From: Paraspadella gotoi
Taxonomy: Eukaryota; Chaetognatha
Direction of reading: 5' to 3'
DNA: 64,000 nucleotides
NCBI GenBank assembly: GCA_051294375.1
Contig: CM119263.1
Location: 11,509,130-11,573,129 of the forward strand
How positions within the stretch are numbered: the stretch's first letter is position 1; every line of letters begins with the position of its first letter. The notes under the pieces were generated by a model. The model worked only from the letters and a program-made list of their open reading frames with translations, ran no database searches and was not told the origin of the DNA. Of this stretch, positions 40,249-51,689 are shown in pieces. Made by a program: the position numbers and the translations under genes.

Positions 40249-41826
40249 ATGCCACCAATTATATTATAATTTTGGTTCCTACCATCAATGGCTAATATTC
40301 AATTTAGACACGAAACAGTAGGTTCTTAATATATGTTATAATCAATCCGTTTGCATGTTAATCATTGATCTAACTCCTCAATACTAACATACTACTCTGC
40401 TCTGCACTACATCGATGTCAATCGTGATGCAAATAAGAACGTCTCTCAATACTACTCTACTCATTGCTCTCTCTCCATCATTCATCTCTCTTGTCTCTCT
40501 CTACTCTCTCTCGTCTCTTAACTACTAACGTTCAACTTTCTGTTCTTCTTTCCACTTCAAATACTCTCTTCTCTACCTTGCACACTTTTCCTGTTCGTCA
40601 CTTGCTCCCTCCCTCCATTCATTCTGTGGTGATTTATTTTCTATTCCTTTTTTCTTTCAAACCCATCTAAACATTATTTTGACTTTTATTTTTCTTATAC
40701 ATTCATACCAACATAATTACTTCTCTACTCGTTCTCTTCTTCCGTCAATGATGTTCGATAATTTCAGACTCGAAGAATGCTAAATCGGCAAATCCAAAGT
40801 CTCATAATTTTTAATTTATTTAATTAAAAAGAAGACAGCAACCATTCTATTAAACTGTAGATGACAAAGTAAGAAAAGAAAAAAAAAAAAAATTACCAAA
40901 TAGAAAATAAGAAGAAAGACCAACAGGAGGCTGCGATTAGTACCATTTTGTACCTCCCAAACCCTGACCATCTCTTTTTTTGCTGGGTCCTCCATTGGTC
41001 ACACACGCTCTCTATTTCCTCATCGCTGCTCTTTGCCCCAAACTCCCTAACTATGAAAAATAAGTGACAATGTCTAAAATTAGTAATAATTATCTACTTG
41101 GGTTAGAATATAACACGAGTCGGGCAGTAACATGCAACGTGATCGACCTAACGCTCGCAACAGAACCAAAGCTTTTTCTCCCCTAATTCATTAGAAATTT
41201 ACCACCTAATTGTATTTACACAGAAATTTCTATATCTCAGTGACAGAGAAAGTGACGAGAGAGCGATTTTAAGAAACGAAGCCGAAATTTAGTGACATTC
41301 GAAAAAAATCGTTTGGAAAAAAATTTCGCAGGCTTTTTGTTGGCCAAACTCGTAAAACGTTCAAAGGGCAAGAACTGCCCTTTATCAACTAATCTCTAAT
41401 CTCCTCTCGTTTATATGCTCCTCTTTCGCTAAGTCTGATTCTCGATTCGTTCAATTGGAATTATCCCAAGACTTGATGACAAAGGTTCGACAATTAAGCG
41501 ATAAAGAACAAAATTAAGTGCAATGCGCTAATAAATTACATTGTAACGAAAAAAAAATTAAAATAGAGAGAAAAGACGAGAAAATGAGCGAGAAATGACA
41601 AAGAGAGAGAGAGCAGAGAAGAGAAAGAAGAAGAGAGAGAGAGAGAAGAAAAAGGAGAGAGAGTAAAAGAGAGAGAGTCAACAAGAAGCACCAGAGGAGA
41701 AAATAGTATTCAAGACATATAATACGAATAGAGAGAGGTAAGATATTTCCTCAATCTAAAGGAAAGATGATTGCGAGACGTCCCCATTCTCTTTTATGCA
41801 TCCTTACCCATTCTTTCTTTGCCCCC

Positions 41827-42108
41827 CTACTTGCCGTCCGTCACCGAATCGGTATAGCGCCTACGCTCTTTTTGTAGCTCGCTCATGCTAACCGCGCGAA
41901 TGTGGTTCGCTTCGCCCTCAGTGGGCATGACTCCTTTCTTTCTGTCGCGCGCCGGTGTCCAGGCGTGGGCCTCTAACGCCATTTTTGCTGCGGGTCGCGC
42001 ACCTCCTCCTCTACTAATAGACCTCAAGAGCTGTTTGGCCAAGCTCAGGGATTTCGGGTGTAGAAAAACCCTTTCCACTTTGCGATGTTTTTTGCCTCTG
42101 CGTCTCCG
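41827..42108 (-). CDS. Minus-strand terminal exon candidate, unknown basic protein
   Basis: An open minus-strand frame of 93 codons runs from a possible acceptor (ACCAAG|CGGAGACG, at 42108) to a TAG at 41827-41829. It starts with a strongly basic run (RRRRGKKHRKVERVF), continues SLSLAKQLLRS, then AAKMALEAHAW, and ends MSELQKERRRYTDSVTDGK. The mix of charged helix-like segments without low-complexity repeats is unlike the microsatellite-derived frames nearby, and local GC is raised. There is no domain I recognise. The acceptor has a poor pyrimidine tract, so the 5' end is uncertain. Confidence 0.4.
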   Translation of the reverse strand, partial: RRRRGKKHRKVERVFLHPKSLSLAKQLLRSISRGGGARPAAKMALEAHAWTPARDRKKGVMPTEGEANHIRAVSMSELQKERRRYTDSVTDGK

Positions 42109-42833
42109 CTTGGTGCATCACAAGTATTTCCTTTATTTGGTCATGCCGACGAGAGACACACGGCCAAGACTCGCGCGTGAACATAGTTGCAACAGAATAT
42201 TATTCTGACATCTGCGTGTACATTTGGCCCACGAGATTCGAGCGGGACAGAATAAGCGATGTGGTAATATCGTCAGATACTCGCGAGATTTTCTCTATCT
42301 TTCCTATTCCTTTGCCTCTCATCTTCTATGTTGGCAAACTGTCTCGAGCACCTCGGAAGGATTCAGGTATCCTGGCGCCCAGTCTAAAATCGAGTACTTG
42401 ATACGCCCGAGGCGGTATTTCATTTTTAGTATGTGTGTTCCTTCTTATCCTTCTAAAGTCTAGCATGTTGTCAAATTATTTTTTTTGTTTTAATATAATC
42501 ACAAGGCATCAACACCCACTGCAAATGAGTAAAATGCTGTCTCTTCTTTGTGCCATCTCTCTTCATCTCCTCTCTTACTCAAATTACTTCAATGCGCGGG
42601 TATTTACCTGACTTGACCTGTGACTGTATCGTTCCGTATCGTCCCGAATCTTGCAATCACCCAAGCTTGCCAATGTAAATGAGTCGCATCTCTTACCAAT
42701 TCCCAATTGTTCTAAAAGTTGAACAGGATCAACACATAACGATCAATACTTGACTTAATATCACTAATTTACTCCTACATATTCTTCACCATTTCTTCTC
42801 TCACACGATAATCCTCAGGTGGCCCTCGTCTTT

Positions 42834-43091
42834 CTATCTCCTCATCCGTCTTGCTGCCTTTGAAATCAACTGGTACACAAAACGAAAGTTATACTTGCAG
42901 CCAACGCAGCATACTGGCGCAAAAACCCACCATGCAGCTGATATAAAAGAGACAAAAACGACGTCACCCCAAACCAATTCGTACTGCCCCTTATCCCTCT
43001 CCCCCCCCCACTTAACGAGCTGGGTCCATCCGAGATGTGAATCTAAGATCGAAATTTCGGACTGAGGTGAATCTAGAATCAATTGAAGCAA
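42834..43091 (-). CDS. Minus-strand internal exon candidate with a membrane segment
   Basis: An open minus-strand frame contains HLGWTQLVKWGG, then GQYELVWGDVV, and a hydrophobic stretch rich in W, F, V and A (VFVSFISAAWWVFAPVCCVG). A good donor, CTGCAA|GTATAA, follows the hydrophobic stretch near 42892-42893 and leaves phase 2. That phase would join in frame to the 39910-40248 exon if the acceptor TGAGTAG|CCAG is used. The combined product would have two membrane helices, as TMEM223 has. The 2.6-kb intron would span the unrelated 41827-42108 frame. Identity and linkage are inference. Confidence 0.3.
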   Translation of the reverse strand: MLQLILDSPQSEISILDSHLGWTQLVKWGGERDKGQYELVWGDVVFVSFISAAWWVFAPVCCVGCKYNFRFVYQLISKAARRMRR

Positions 43092-43487
43092 TCGCGTGAA
43101 TTACTCTCCCGACCACCGAAAATCGCTCCATCCGACTTTGTCCACGTCCCGGTTCGCGCCTTCCAGCCCTATGCACCACGCCCACTTCCAGCGGGTTCGA
43201 GCCTCCGCACGCCGGCAAGTGCCGCGGCAGGCTAGACATAATGGACTCACGCCCCTACGAGTGATGGTTCCATTCGAAGTCGCGAGTCCCACTACAACAG
43301 CGTGAGACTAACTCCGCGCGAAAGCTATCTGTCGCGTGCTGCCAACGTGGCGACCGACGGCCCCGGTCACCGAAGGAGAGACGAGAGAGAAGAAGAGAGA
43401 GAGAAGAGAAGAGAGAAGGAAAAAGAGAGAAGAGAAGAAGAGAATAGAGAAGAAAGAAGAGAGATAGGAAAGCAAGACGTCGGGAGG

Positions 43488-43903
43488 AAAATAACGATTT
43501 CCATTTCACTTTAATGTCTCTTCATCATGTCTGTCGCTGTGTCTGAGAGAAGCCCTTTTCTATGGTAATTTACAGTGTATCCGTGAGAAGAATCAAGTAC
43601 TACTGCAACTCGTCAAATGTACCATGTATTATTGTATTATCTAATAATTTATAATTGAATTTTCTCACTTTTCATAGTAATTTTGATTTTTGAAAAAACG
43701 GCAACGTTAAATCTCGAAATTACTCTATTCGTATGAATAAATCATTATCTTCCCTGATCCGATTGGCGCGATTGCGTTGCAGGCCCTTTTCGCGCCTGCG
43801 ACACAGACTTGTTTTTCTATATTCATTTTCCCACTAATCGGATTCACGTCGCCCCCCAGTCAGTGCATATAATTATCTCTCATTCCCCTACTGCTCCGTC
43901 TCT

Positions 43904-43953
<50 letters not shown>

Positions 43954-44170
43954 GCTCTCTCCTCTCATCTTCCTCCCGGTGATGGCAACGGCGCCAATAC
44001 GGGTCGCCCGCCCAGACTGACCCATCGAGTTCACTGTGATTCACGTGACGCGTCGAGTCAGCTGGCGCCCTGAGCACCGTATGGTTCAAAAAGGGGGGCG
44101 CTTTGAGGGGGAGGCTTCAGACAAACAAACGATAACAAACTCGCCTGATAAGGAAGAGGAGATTCGTAGA
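43488..44170 (+). repeat. Quasi-palindrome, inner left arm (partners 48820-49450 and 46738-47010)
   Basis: Two sub-blocks, 43488-43790 and 43860-44170, match the reverse complement of 48820-49450. The first also matches the reverse complement of 46738-47010. Shared words include CAACGGCGCCAATACGG, CGTATGG and ACAAACAAACGATAACAAAC. Divergence is mostly small indels, plus substitutions larger than in the outer arm. TCACGTGAC lies at 44041-44049. Confidence 0.88.
43909..43950. repeat. (CT)n microsatellite
   Basis: Inside the inner left arm; the partner position on the right arm carries (GA)n. Confidence 0.95.
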
Positions 44171-44210
44171 TGGTTACAACGTGGGAGATAGGCCGCCTTA
44201 AGATGAGAGT

Positions 44211-44321
44211 GATGAGAGAGAGAGGAGATGAAGAGAGAGAGAGAGAGACGATGAGAGAGAGAGAGAGAGAGATAGAGAGAGAGGAGAGAGAGAGAGCAGA
44301 GAGAGAGAGAGAGAGAGAGAG
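44211..44321. repeat. (GA)n compound microsatellite
   Basis: GA array with GATGAAG and AGCAG interruptions, immediately before the first GC-rich cluster. Confidence 0.95.
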
Positions 44322-44387
44322 TGGAAAGAGAAGAAGGCTGAGGTGGCTGTCTACAGAACAAGGCCCTGAAAGCTAAAACAATTTGCA

Positions 44388-44640
44388 CTTGACCCTGGGG
44401 CGGCACCTAGCGGGCGGCCCCAGGGGGCAGACTATTCCAGCGGGGAACAAGCAAACATGGTCATTGAGGCGGGCGCCCCTCTGGATTAGCCTCAGGGGGC
44501 CGCCCCCAGGGGGGTTCCCCCTGGGGCCAAACATTTTTGGTCTATTAGGGGCCCCCTAATGCTTAGCCCCCTGGGGCCAAACAAGTCTGCCCCTGGGGGT
44601 AACCCCTTGGGAGAGCAAAAAACTGCTCCCCCAGCGAGTT
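44388..44640. repeat. GC-rich CCCCTGGGG cluster 1
   Basis: About 250 bp dense in short palindromes of the form CCCCTGGGG and CCCCAGGGG, separated by 15-40 bp. It includes two copies of GGGGCCAAACA and the word GGGGCCCCC. Cluster 2 at 46110-46345 has the same character. The cluster can fold into many overlapping hairpins and is abruptly different in composition from the AT-rich flanks. Confidence 0.75.
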
Positions 44641-44717
44641 AAAGAGCAGAGCAAAGTTTAGAGAGAAAATAAACTTCCTACTTTATTACTATCTTGAACA
44701 ATATTTCTCCCGTCTGT

Positions 44718-44830
44718 TACTCTCTCTTTCTCTCTCTCTTTTTCTTTTTCTCTCTCTCTTTTTCTCTCTCTCTCTTTTTTCTCATTCTCTCTTTCTTTTT
44801 TTTTCTCTTTCTCTTTTTTTCTCCTCTCTC
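44718..44830. repeat. CT/TTTCTC-rich compound microsatellite
   Basis: Pyrimidine-only tract of CT and TTTCTC units. Confidence 0.92.
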
Positions 44831-45399
44831 TTCTAAGACTGTTTTATATAAACTGAATTAAAATATATATTCTTTATTTCAAATTATTGTTAACTCATTT
44901 ATTCCATATGTTTATCTAATAGTGTAAATAATTTACTTATTTTTTAACCAATTATTTATTTCAGTTTAAAAGCATATTAGAAACAAGTTTTAACAAACAA
45001 TGTAGGACGTAGCCCACAAAAAATTAGGTGCGTTAAAAAGCTAATCAGTCTATTTGTCTTCTTTTTTTTGTCTTTTTTTTTTCTTCTTTTTCTTAATCTT
45101 TTTTTCTTCTTTTTTGTTGGATGGAATAATACTGCATAGACTGATAGAAAAAGACATAAATTTTTTTTTTAAAAAATATTTTCATTAATTTGACTGTTTA
45201 AAAAGAAATTAAATAAATCACAAATCAAATAATGGGCAGTGACTGACAGAAAAGTGTCAAGCTGAAAGTGATTTTAATGGAAAACAAAAGTTACTCTTTA
45301 CTGAAACATTATTAAAAACATTTTTTGCACTCTTTTTCTCTCTTTCTTTTTATTGTCTCATTGGATAAAATTATTAATTAGCTATTTGTTTTAAGTTGC

Positions 45400-45955
45400 A
45401 TTTGTTGACCAAATTAAATTAATTTGAACAAAATTATCCAAGTGTCCAAATTAATCTAAGTTGACCAAATTATGCAAGTTGCACCAAATTATGGACTGGT
45501 TGACTAAAGTAAGCAAAATTAACAATTTTATACCAGTTGACCAATTTATGCCAGTGACAAATCTATGTAATTGACCACTATTATGCAAGTTGACCAAATA
45601 TTGCGCAGTTGTTGAATTAATTGCAAACATTTATAAATTATGAAAGTTTTACCAAATATAAAAGTTTACCAAATTATGAAAGTTTACCCAAATTATTAAA
45701 GTTTATCAAAATTATTTTAAAGTTTACCAAATTTATGAAGGTTAACCAAATTAAGCAAGGGTAACTAAATTTTAAAAAATTTACCAAATTATTAAGTTTA
45801 CCAAATTATAAAAGTTTACCAAATTTTTTAAAAAGTTTGATTAAATTATATCAGTTTACTAATTTATGTCAGTTGACCAAAATTTATGTCATTTTGACTA
45901 AATTGATCCAAGGGTGACCAAATCATGCAAGTTTGGTATTGGTGCAGCTATTGGT
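45400..45955. repeat. AT-rich ~18-bp minisatellite
   Basis: About 25-30 degenerate copies of a unit close to AAGTTGACCAAATTATGC. Unit length drifts (17-22 bp) through indels. The left third keeps GTTGACC, while the centre drifts to AGTTTACCAAATTAT. It lies centrally between the two GC-rich clusters. Confidence 0.9.
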
Positions 45956-46109
45956 CATTGATATTTGATTAATTAAAGTGAAAAATATTATTTTTATTTT
46001 ATATTTTTTTGTAATGAAAGATGAAAATAGGAAAATAGATAAAGAAAGAGAGAGACAGAGGGAGAGAAAAGAGAGAGTAGAGGGAGAGAGAGATAGGAGG
46101 GAGAGAGAA

Positions 46110-46345
46110 GCCGTCCAGGGGCAGAAAAATCATCCCCTGGGCGGGTAGCCCCAGGGGGAAAGGTTTTTTCTAAGCCCCCAGCGGGCGATTTCCCCCGCCG
46201 AGTGGCCCCTTGGGGCTCCAAAAAAGAGCGCTTTACAGGGGCCGCCCCTAGGCCGGTAAGGCATTTGCCTGCCCCTCGGTGGGCCGCCCGCGGAGCCACC
46301 CGCGGCGGCCGCCCCCAGCCACCCCCGCCCCCGCGGGGAAGCGAT
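46110..46345. repeat. GC-rich CCCCTGGGG cluster 2
   Basis: Contains CCCCTGGG, CCCCAGGGGG and CCCCTTGGGG words and a GCGGCCGCC-rich tail. A GA-rich tract at 46040-46110 precedes it, as a GA tract precedes cluster 1. Long frames through it are Pro/Gly/Arg compositional effects, not genes. Confidence 0.75.
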
Positions 46346-46563
46346 TCTGAAGGATGCATACTTGGGAATTCGACTGCTCTTATAAATTTCAAGTCGGGAA
46401 AGTATTTAACTTTCTCATTTCATTTATAATAAACGGCCACAAAAAAAAAACACTTCAAGACCCAAATATTTTCAATCGAAATAGGGTATTAAAAGACAAC
46501 ATACAACCACTTTAAACAAACAGCTTTTTGCTATATTATGTGATAAAAAATTATCTGAATTAA

Positions 46564-46653
46564 TCTCTCTCTCTTTCTCTCCTTTCGCTCTTTCTCACTC
46601 ACTCCACTTCTCTCTCTCTCTCTCTCTCATCTTCTCCCTCTCTCTCTCTCTCT

Positions 46654-46692
<39 letters not shown>
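46564..46692. repeat. (CT)n compound microsatellite
   Basis: Several CT blocks separated by CATC and CCTC words. Confidence 0.95.
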
Positions 46693-46696
<4 letters not shown>

Positions 46697-46737
46697 CTCG
46701 TCAGAGGTACATTTTGCGTCATCTCTTCCGCGGGCGA

Positions 46738-48759
46738 AAGGCTGCAGCAATCGCCAATCGGTCAGGGAAGATTAATGTTTATTCATCACGAATATCGAAT
46801 TTCGAGATTTAACGTCCGTTTTCAAAAAGAAATACTATAAAAGGAGAAGATAATTATCAATAATATAATAATAAAAAAAATGGTCATTGAGATTGCGTTA
46901 AATTCTTCTCGCAATAGTAAATTACCATAGAAAAGGCTTCTCTCAGACACAGCGACAACATGAATGAAGACATTAAATGAAATGAAATCGTTATTTCCTC
47001 CCGACGGTCCGCGGCGACAGAAGCTTTCGCCGTTGTCTCCCTTGATGGACTCCGACTGAAAACATATGTAGCCGTATCAGCTGCTGCCGCCGCTGCGGAC
47101 GGTGAATCCGCTGCGAACGTGGCTGCTGCAACGGCGGAGGCGGCGACCACGTGGACAAAGTCGATGACCATCGATGGTCGAATTAATTCCGATGCCTTTT
47201 GTTTGTTCCTCGTCGAATTTCGTCTGATCCATTGGATGACCCGTGAATGGGGGGGAGGGGAAGGCAGTCGTTTTTAGGTCGTCGTTTGTTTTTATATCGC
47301 TGCAGTTTTTGCGCAGTTGCTGCGTTGGCTCAAGTTTTCGTTTTTTTACGTTTCAACGAAAAAAGGAGATAAAACGCCCTAATTTTCTGTAACAATGTGT
47401 ATTTATTACTATTTAATCAATTTTCTTATTTGTCCTTTCAACTTTTAAAAATGATTTTAAACTCGCTCATTTACTTTCACTTTTCAGATTCGTCATCGCC
47501 GTCATCATCATCATCATCCCCATGAAGTATTTATAGAAGGAGAGAAAAGTCACAAAAAAACCCTTTTCTCTTTCTTTATCTGTGATATAAAAAAAAAAAA
47601 ATTTTTGCAACTCTAGAATTTAACAAAAAGAGGACACTACTAAAAAGAATAACCGCCTCGGCGACAAATCGCTCTACTAATCCTTCCGAATCTCAATTTG
47701 AAAATAGAAGATGAGAGGAAAGGAATGAAAATAAAATCTCGGCGTCTGACGTTTACCATCGCTTCGCCGTCGTCTTGGCCATGTCACGCCATGTCACGTT
47801 ATCTTCGCCATGTCACGCCGTCTTCTTTCCTCTCGTCGCATGAAAAAAAAACTTTGAATGCATCGACGACGAGAGGAAAAAAAATCGATAAAATTTTAAC
47901 GAAATCCACTTTGCTCGACCGAGTGAGAGGGAGTGGGAGAGAGGGAGAGCGAGACCGCGCGAGAGAGAGAGAGTCCGAATCGAAACACGCGTTAGCATGA
48001 GCGCTCAACGGGAGGCCACGATTTGACGGACGGATAGGAAAAAAAGGGTAAGGATGCATCTCTCTCTCTCTCTCTCTTCTCGTCTCTTTCTCTCTCTCGT
48101 CTTCTCTTCTCTCTCTCTTTCTCCTCTCTTCTCTTCTCTCTTCTCATTCTCTCTCTCTATTTTATTTTTTTCGTTACAATGTATAACGCATTCACTTAAA
48201 TTGTTCTTATGTTAAGCGAACCCTTTTGTCATCAGTCTTGGGACTAATTCCAATTGAACGAACGAGAATCAGACTTAGCGAAAGAGGGAGATATAAACAG
48301 AGAGATAGAGATAGAGATAAAGGGAGTTTCCCTTTGAACGTTTACGAGTTGGGCAACAAAAGCCTCGAATTCCAACGATTTTTTTCGAGTCACTAACGGC
48401 TTCGTCTTAAAATCGCCTCTGGTCATTTTGTCACTGACAATAAAAATCGGAACAAAGGGAACAGAAATGGGGGAAAAAGCTTTGGCGTGGCGAGGCGAGG
48501 CGATCGTGGCGCGCTCGGCGACACCCAGAGAATTTCATTGAATTGTCCTTCAGGGGGGGGGCGAGAGCGAGAGGAAATGAGAGCGTTTGAGGGAGAAAAA
48601 GAGAGGCTGGGGACATAGACTTGTTTTCTTTATTCTCATTAATTTTTTTTTTTACTTTCCATCTCATTAAAAGAAGGGCGCTTTTAAAATAAAAAAAATC
48701 GAACTTTTCCTTCTTCTTCAAGTCGAAAATTTCAACTCGAAGAGAGAGAGAGAGAGAAA
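46738..48759 (+). repeat. 2-kb direct duplication, copy 1
   Basis: Same order as 49190-51245, running from GGCTGCAGC to a CTCGAAGAGAG end against a 25-N gap. Copies differ by scattered 1-5-base indels, with copy 2 usually longer. Both contain a CT array (48059-48148 and 50560-50660) with identical interruption patterns, so the array was duplicated recently. Confidence 0.92.
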
Positions 48760-48784
48760 NNNNNNNNNNNNNNNNNNNNNNNNN
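48760..48784. other. Assembly gap, 25 N
   Basis: Separates copy 1 of the 2-kb duplication from the inner right arm of the quasi-palindrome. Confidence 0.99.
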
Positions 48785-48819
48785 TTCTCCCGTTCTTCAG
48801 CGCGCGCCTATCTCCCAAA

Positions 48820-49072
48820 GCCTCCACATCACGTATGTAATCATACGAATCTCCTCTGCATTTCCAGGCCGGAGGTTTGTTATCGTTTGTTTGTCTGAAC
48901 CGTCCCCCTCAACGCCCCCCTTTTGACCATACGGTTGTCGAGGGCGCCAGATGATCGACCGCGGTCACCGTTGACATCCACGTTCTTGATTCTCGATGGT
49001 CAGTATGGGCGACCGTATTGGCGCCGTTGCACGAGAGAAGAGCGAGAGAGGAGAACGACTCGAGACACCTCC

Positions 49073-49103
<31 letters not shown>

Positions 49104-49450
49104 CGAGAAAAGATCGATAATTATATCGGCGTGCAAATCGAATGGAAACTGATATATAAAAAAAAAAAATTGCGCGGCGTGCGAAAGGGCGCTGCAGCGA
49201 ATCGCGCCCAATCGGTCAGGAGAAGATTAATGTTTATTCATCACGAATACTCGAAATTTCGAGATTTAACGTCCGTTTCACAAAACGAAATTCTTATAAG
49301 AAAAGGAGAAGATAATTTAAAATATAATAATAAAATAATGCGTCATTGAATTGCATTAAATTCTTGCTCGCAATAGTAATTACCATAGAAAAGGGCTTCT
49401 CTCCAGACACAGCGGACAACATGAAATTGAAGACATTAAATGAAATTGAA
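48820..49450 (-). repeat. Quasi-palindrome, inner right arm
   Basis: Reverse complement of 43488-44170. Its distal part (49190-49450) is also the start of copy 2 of the 2-kb duplication. Confidence 0.88.
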
Positions 49451-51245
49451 ATCGTTTATTCTCCCGACGGTCGGCGACTAGAAGCTTTCGCCGTTGTTCT
49501 CCCTTGATGGACTCCGACTGAAAACATATTTAGCGTACTAGTGTGCCGCGCGTCTGCGGCATCGGTGAATCCGCTTATGGCGAAGTGGCACTGCTTGCAA
49601 CGGCGGAGGCGGCCGACCAGTGCAGACAAGTCGATGGACCACGACGAATGGTCGAATAAATCCATGCCTTCCTTGTTTTTCCTCGTCGAATCTTCGTCTG
49701 GATCCATTGGATGACCCGTGAATGGGGGAGGGGAGGCAGTTCTTTTTAGGTCGTCGTTTTGTTTTTATCGCTGCAGTATTTTGCGCAGTTGCTGCGTTGG
49801 CTCCATTTGTTTTTTTTACGTCTTCAACGAAAAAAAGGAGATTAATACGCCCTAATTTTTCTTAAAAAACCAATTTGGTTTGTTTTTAAATCTTTTATTA
49901 CTATTTAATCAATATTTCTATTGTCTTTCAACTTTTACAAAATGATTTAACACTGCTCAATTTACTTTCACTTTTCAGTATTCGTCATCGCCGTTCATCA
50001 TCATCACTCATCCCATGCGTATTTATAGAAGGAGCAGAAAGTCACCAAAAAACCCTTTTCATCTTTCTTTATCTGTGATATAAATACAAAAAACAATTTT
50101 GCACTCTAGATTTACACCAAAAGGGACAACTACTAAAAAAGAAAACCGCCTCGGCGACAAAGCGCTCCTACTAACAACTCCTCGAAGTCTCACATTGAGG
50201 GGTAAATCGAGATGAGAGGAAAGAGATGAATACAAAATCTCGGCGTCTGGGACGTTTCAATCGCTGTCGCCGTCGTCTTGGCATGTCCGCCATGACGTTA
50301 TCTTCCAGCCATCGTCACGCGGTCTTTTCTTTCCTCCTCCTGTCGCATGTAAAAAAAAAACTTTTGAATCATCGACCATGACGAGAGGAAACAAGCTCGT
50401 AATTTATATCGAATCCACTTGCCGACGACGTGAAAGGGAGTGGGTAGCAGGGAGAGCGAGACCGCGCGAGAGAGAGAGAGTCCGAAGCGAAACACGCCCT
50501 AGCATGAGCGCTCAGGAGGAGGCACGATTTGACGGAGTAGAAAAAGGGTTAAGGATGCACTCTCTCTCTCTCTCTCTTCTCGTCTCTTTCTCTCTCTCGT
50601 CTTCTCTTCTCTCTCTCTTTCTCCTCTCTTCTCTTCTCTCTTCTCATTCTCTCTCTCTATTTTATTTTTTTTCGTTAATGTATAACGCATTCACTTAAAT
50701 TGTTCTTTGTTAGCTGACCCTTTTGTCATCGTCTTGGGACTAACTTCAATTGAACGAACCGAGAATCAGACGTAGCGAAGAGGGAGATATAAAACAGGAG
50801 ATAGAGATAGAGATAAAGGGAGTTCCATTTGAACGTTTACGAGGGGCATACAAAGGCCTCGAATTCCAACGCTTTTTTTCGAGTCACTGAACGCTCGGTC
50901 TTAAAATCCCTCTGTTCATTTTGTCCCTGACCAATACAAATCGGAACAAGGGAACAGAATATGGGGGAAAAAGCTTTTGGCGTGGCGAGGCGAGAGCGAT
51001 CGTGGCGCGCTCTGGCGACACCCAGAGAAGTTCATTGATTGTCCTTCAGGCATGAGGGGGGGGCGAGAGTAGCGGAGGAAATTGAGGAGCGTTGAAAGGG
51101 AGATAAAGAAGAGGCTGGGAGACATAGACTGTTTCTTTATTACTCATTAATTTTTTTTTACTTTCCATCTCATTAAAAGAAGGGCGCTTTTAAATAAAAA
51201 ATCGAACTTTTCCTTTCTTCTTCAAGTCGAAAATTCTCAACTCGA
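49190..51245 (+). repeat. 2-kb direct duplication, copy 2
   Basis: Partner of 46738-48759. A 27-bp (GA)n at 51407-51433 lies just beyond its end. Confidence 0.92.
49456..49707 (-). CDS. Possible small exon/ORF with CxxC...H pattern, disrupted in its duplicate
   Basis: Minus-strand frame of 83 codons from ATG (MDPDEDSTRKNKEG...) to a stop. It contains RCKQCHFAISGFTDAADARH, a Cys-x2-Cys followed 14 residues later by His, loosely reminiscent of a zinc-finger knuckle, though no second His is correctly placed. Copy 1 (46884-47171) carries the same DNA but its frame is shifted into an Ala-rich peptide. One copy must contain sequencing errors or be a broken copy. A real gene fragment is possible but not established. 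Confidence 0.25.
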   Translation of the reverse strand: MDPDEDSTRKNKEGMDLFDHSSWSIDLSALVGRLRRCKQCHFAISGFTDAADARHTSTLNMFSVGVHQGRTTAKASSRRPSGE

Positions 51246-51401
51246 AGAGAGGAAGAGAGGAAAGGCCCGGATGGGTGAGAGATGAAAGTGGGAGAGAGAA
51301 GAGAGAGAGGAGGGAGAGAAGAGGACGGACGAGGAGGGGGGCGCGGGGGGGAGAGAGAGAGATGAGGAGAGAGGGAGGAGGAGAAGAGAGAGGAGAGAGA
51401 A

Positions 51402-51436
<35 letters not shown>

Positions 51437-51689
51437 GAAATGCACGGATGAAAAACAAAAGAACCCGTTCGCAATTAAAACCATGAGAGTAATTATGCGG
51501 AGCGAACTGGGGAGGAAGTTGGGGTGAAGAATTTCCGGTGGGTTTTAATTCGCACTGTTGGGTTTGAAAGTGTTGACAAGAGGGTGAAGTCTCTCTTTCC
51601 AAGTAAGTGATCCGTTTGAGGTTCGATAAAAATCCGCATAGACCAAGAGAGGGAATTAGTAAGATGTCGGAGTCGGGTGTCAACTTACC

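Noticed and set aside
45400-45955. CRISPR-like array
   Set aside because: Tandem 17-22-bp units directly abut with no spacers, repeats are degenerate and the genome is eukaryotic.
45994-46429. Pro/Gly/Arg-rich frames on both strands
   Set aside because: Compositional effect of the GC-rich CCCCTGGGG cluster and adjacent GA repeat.
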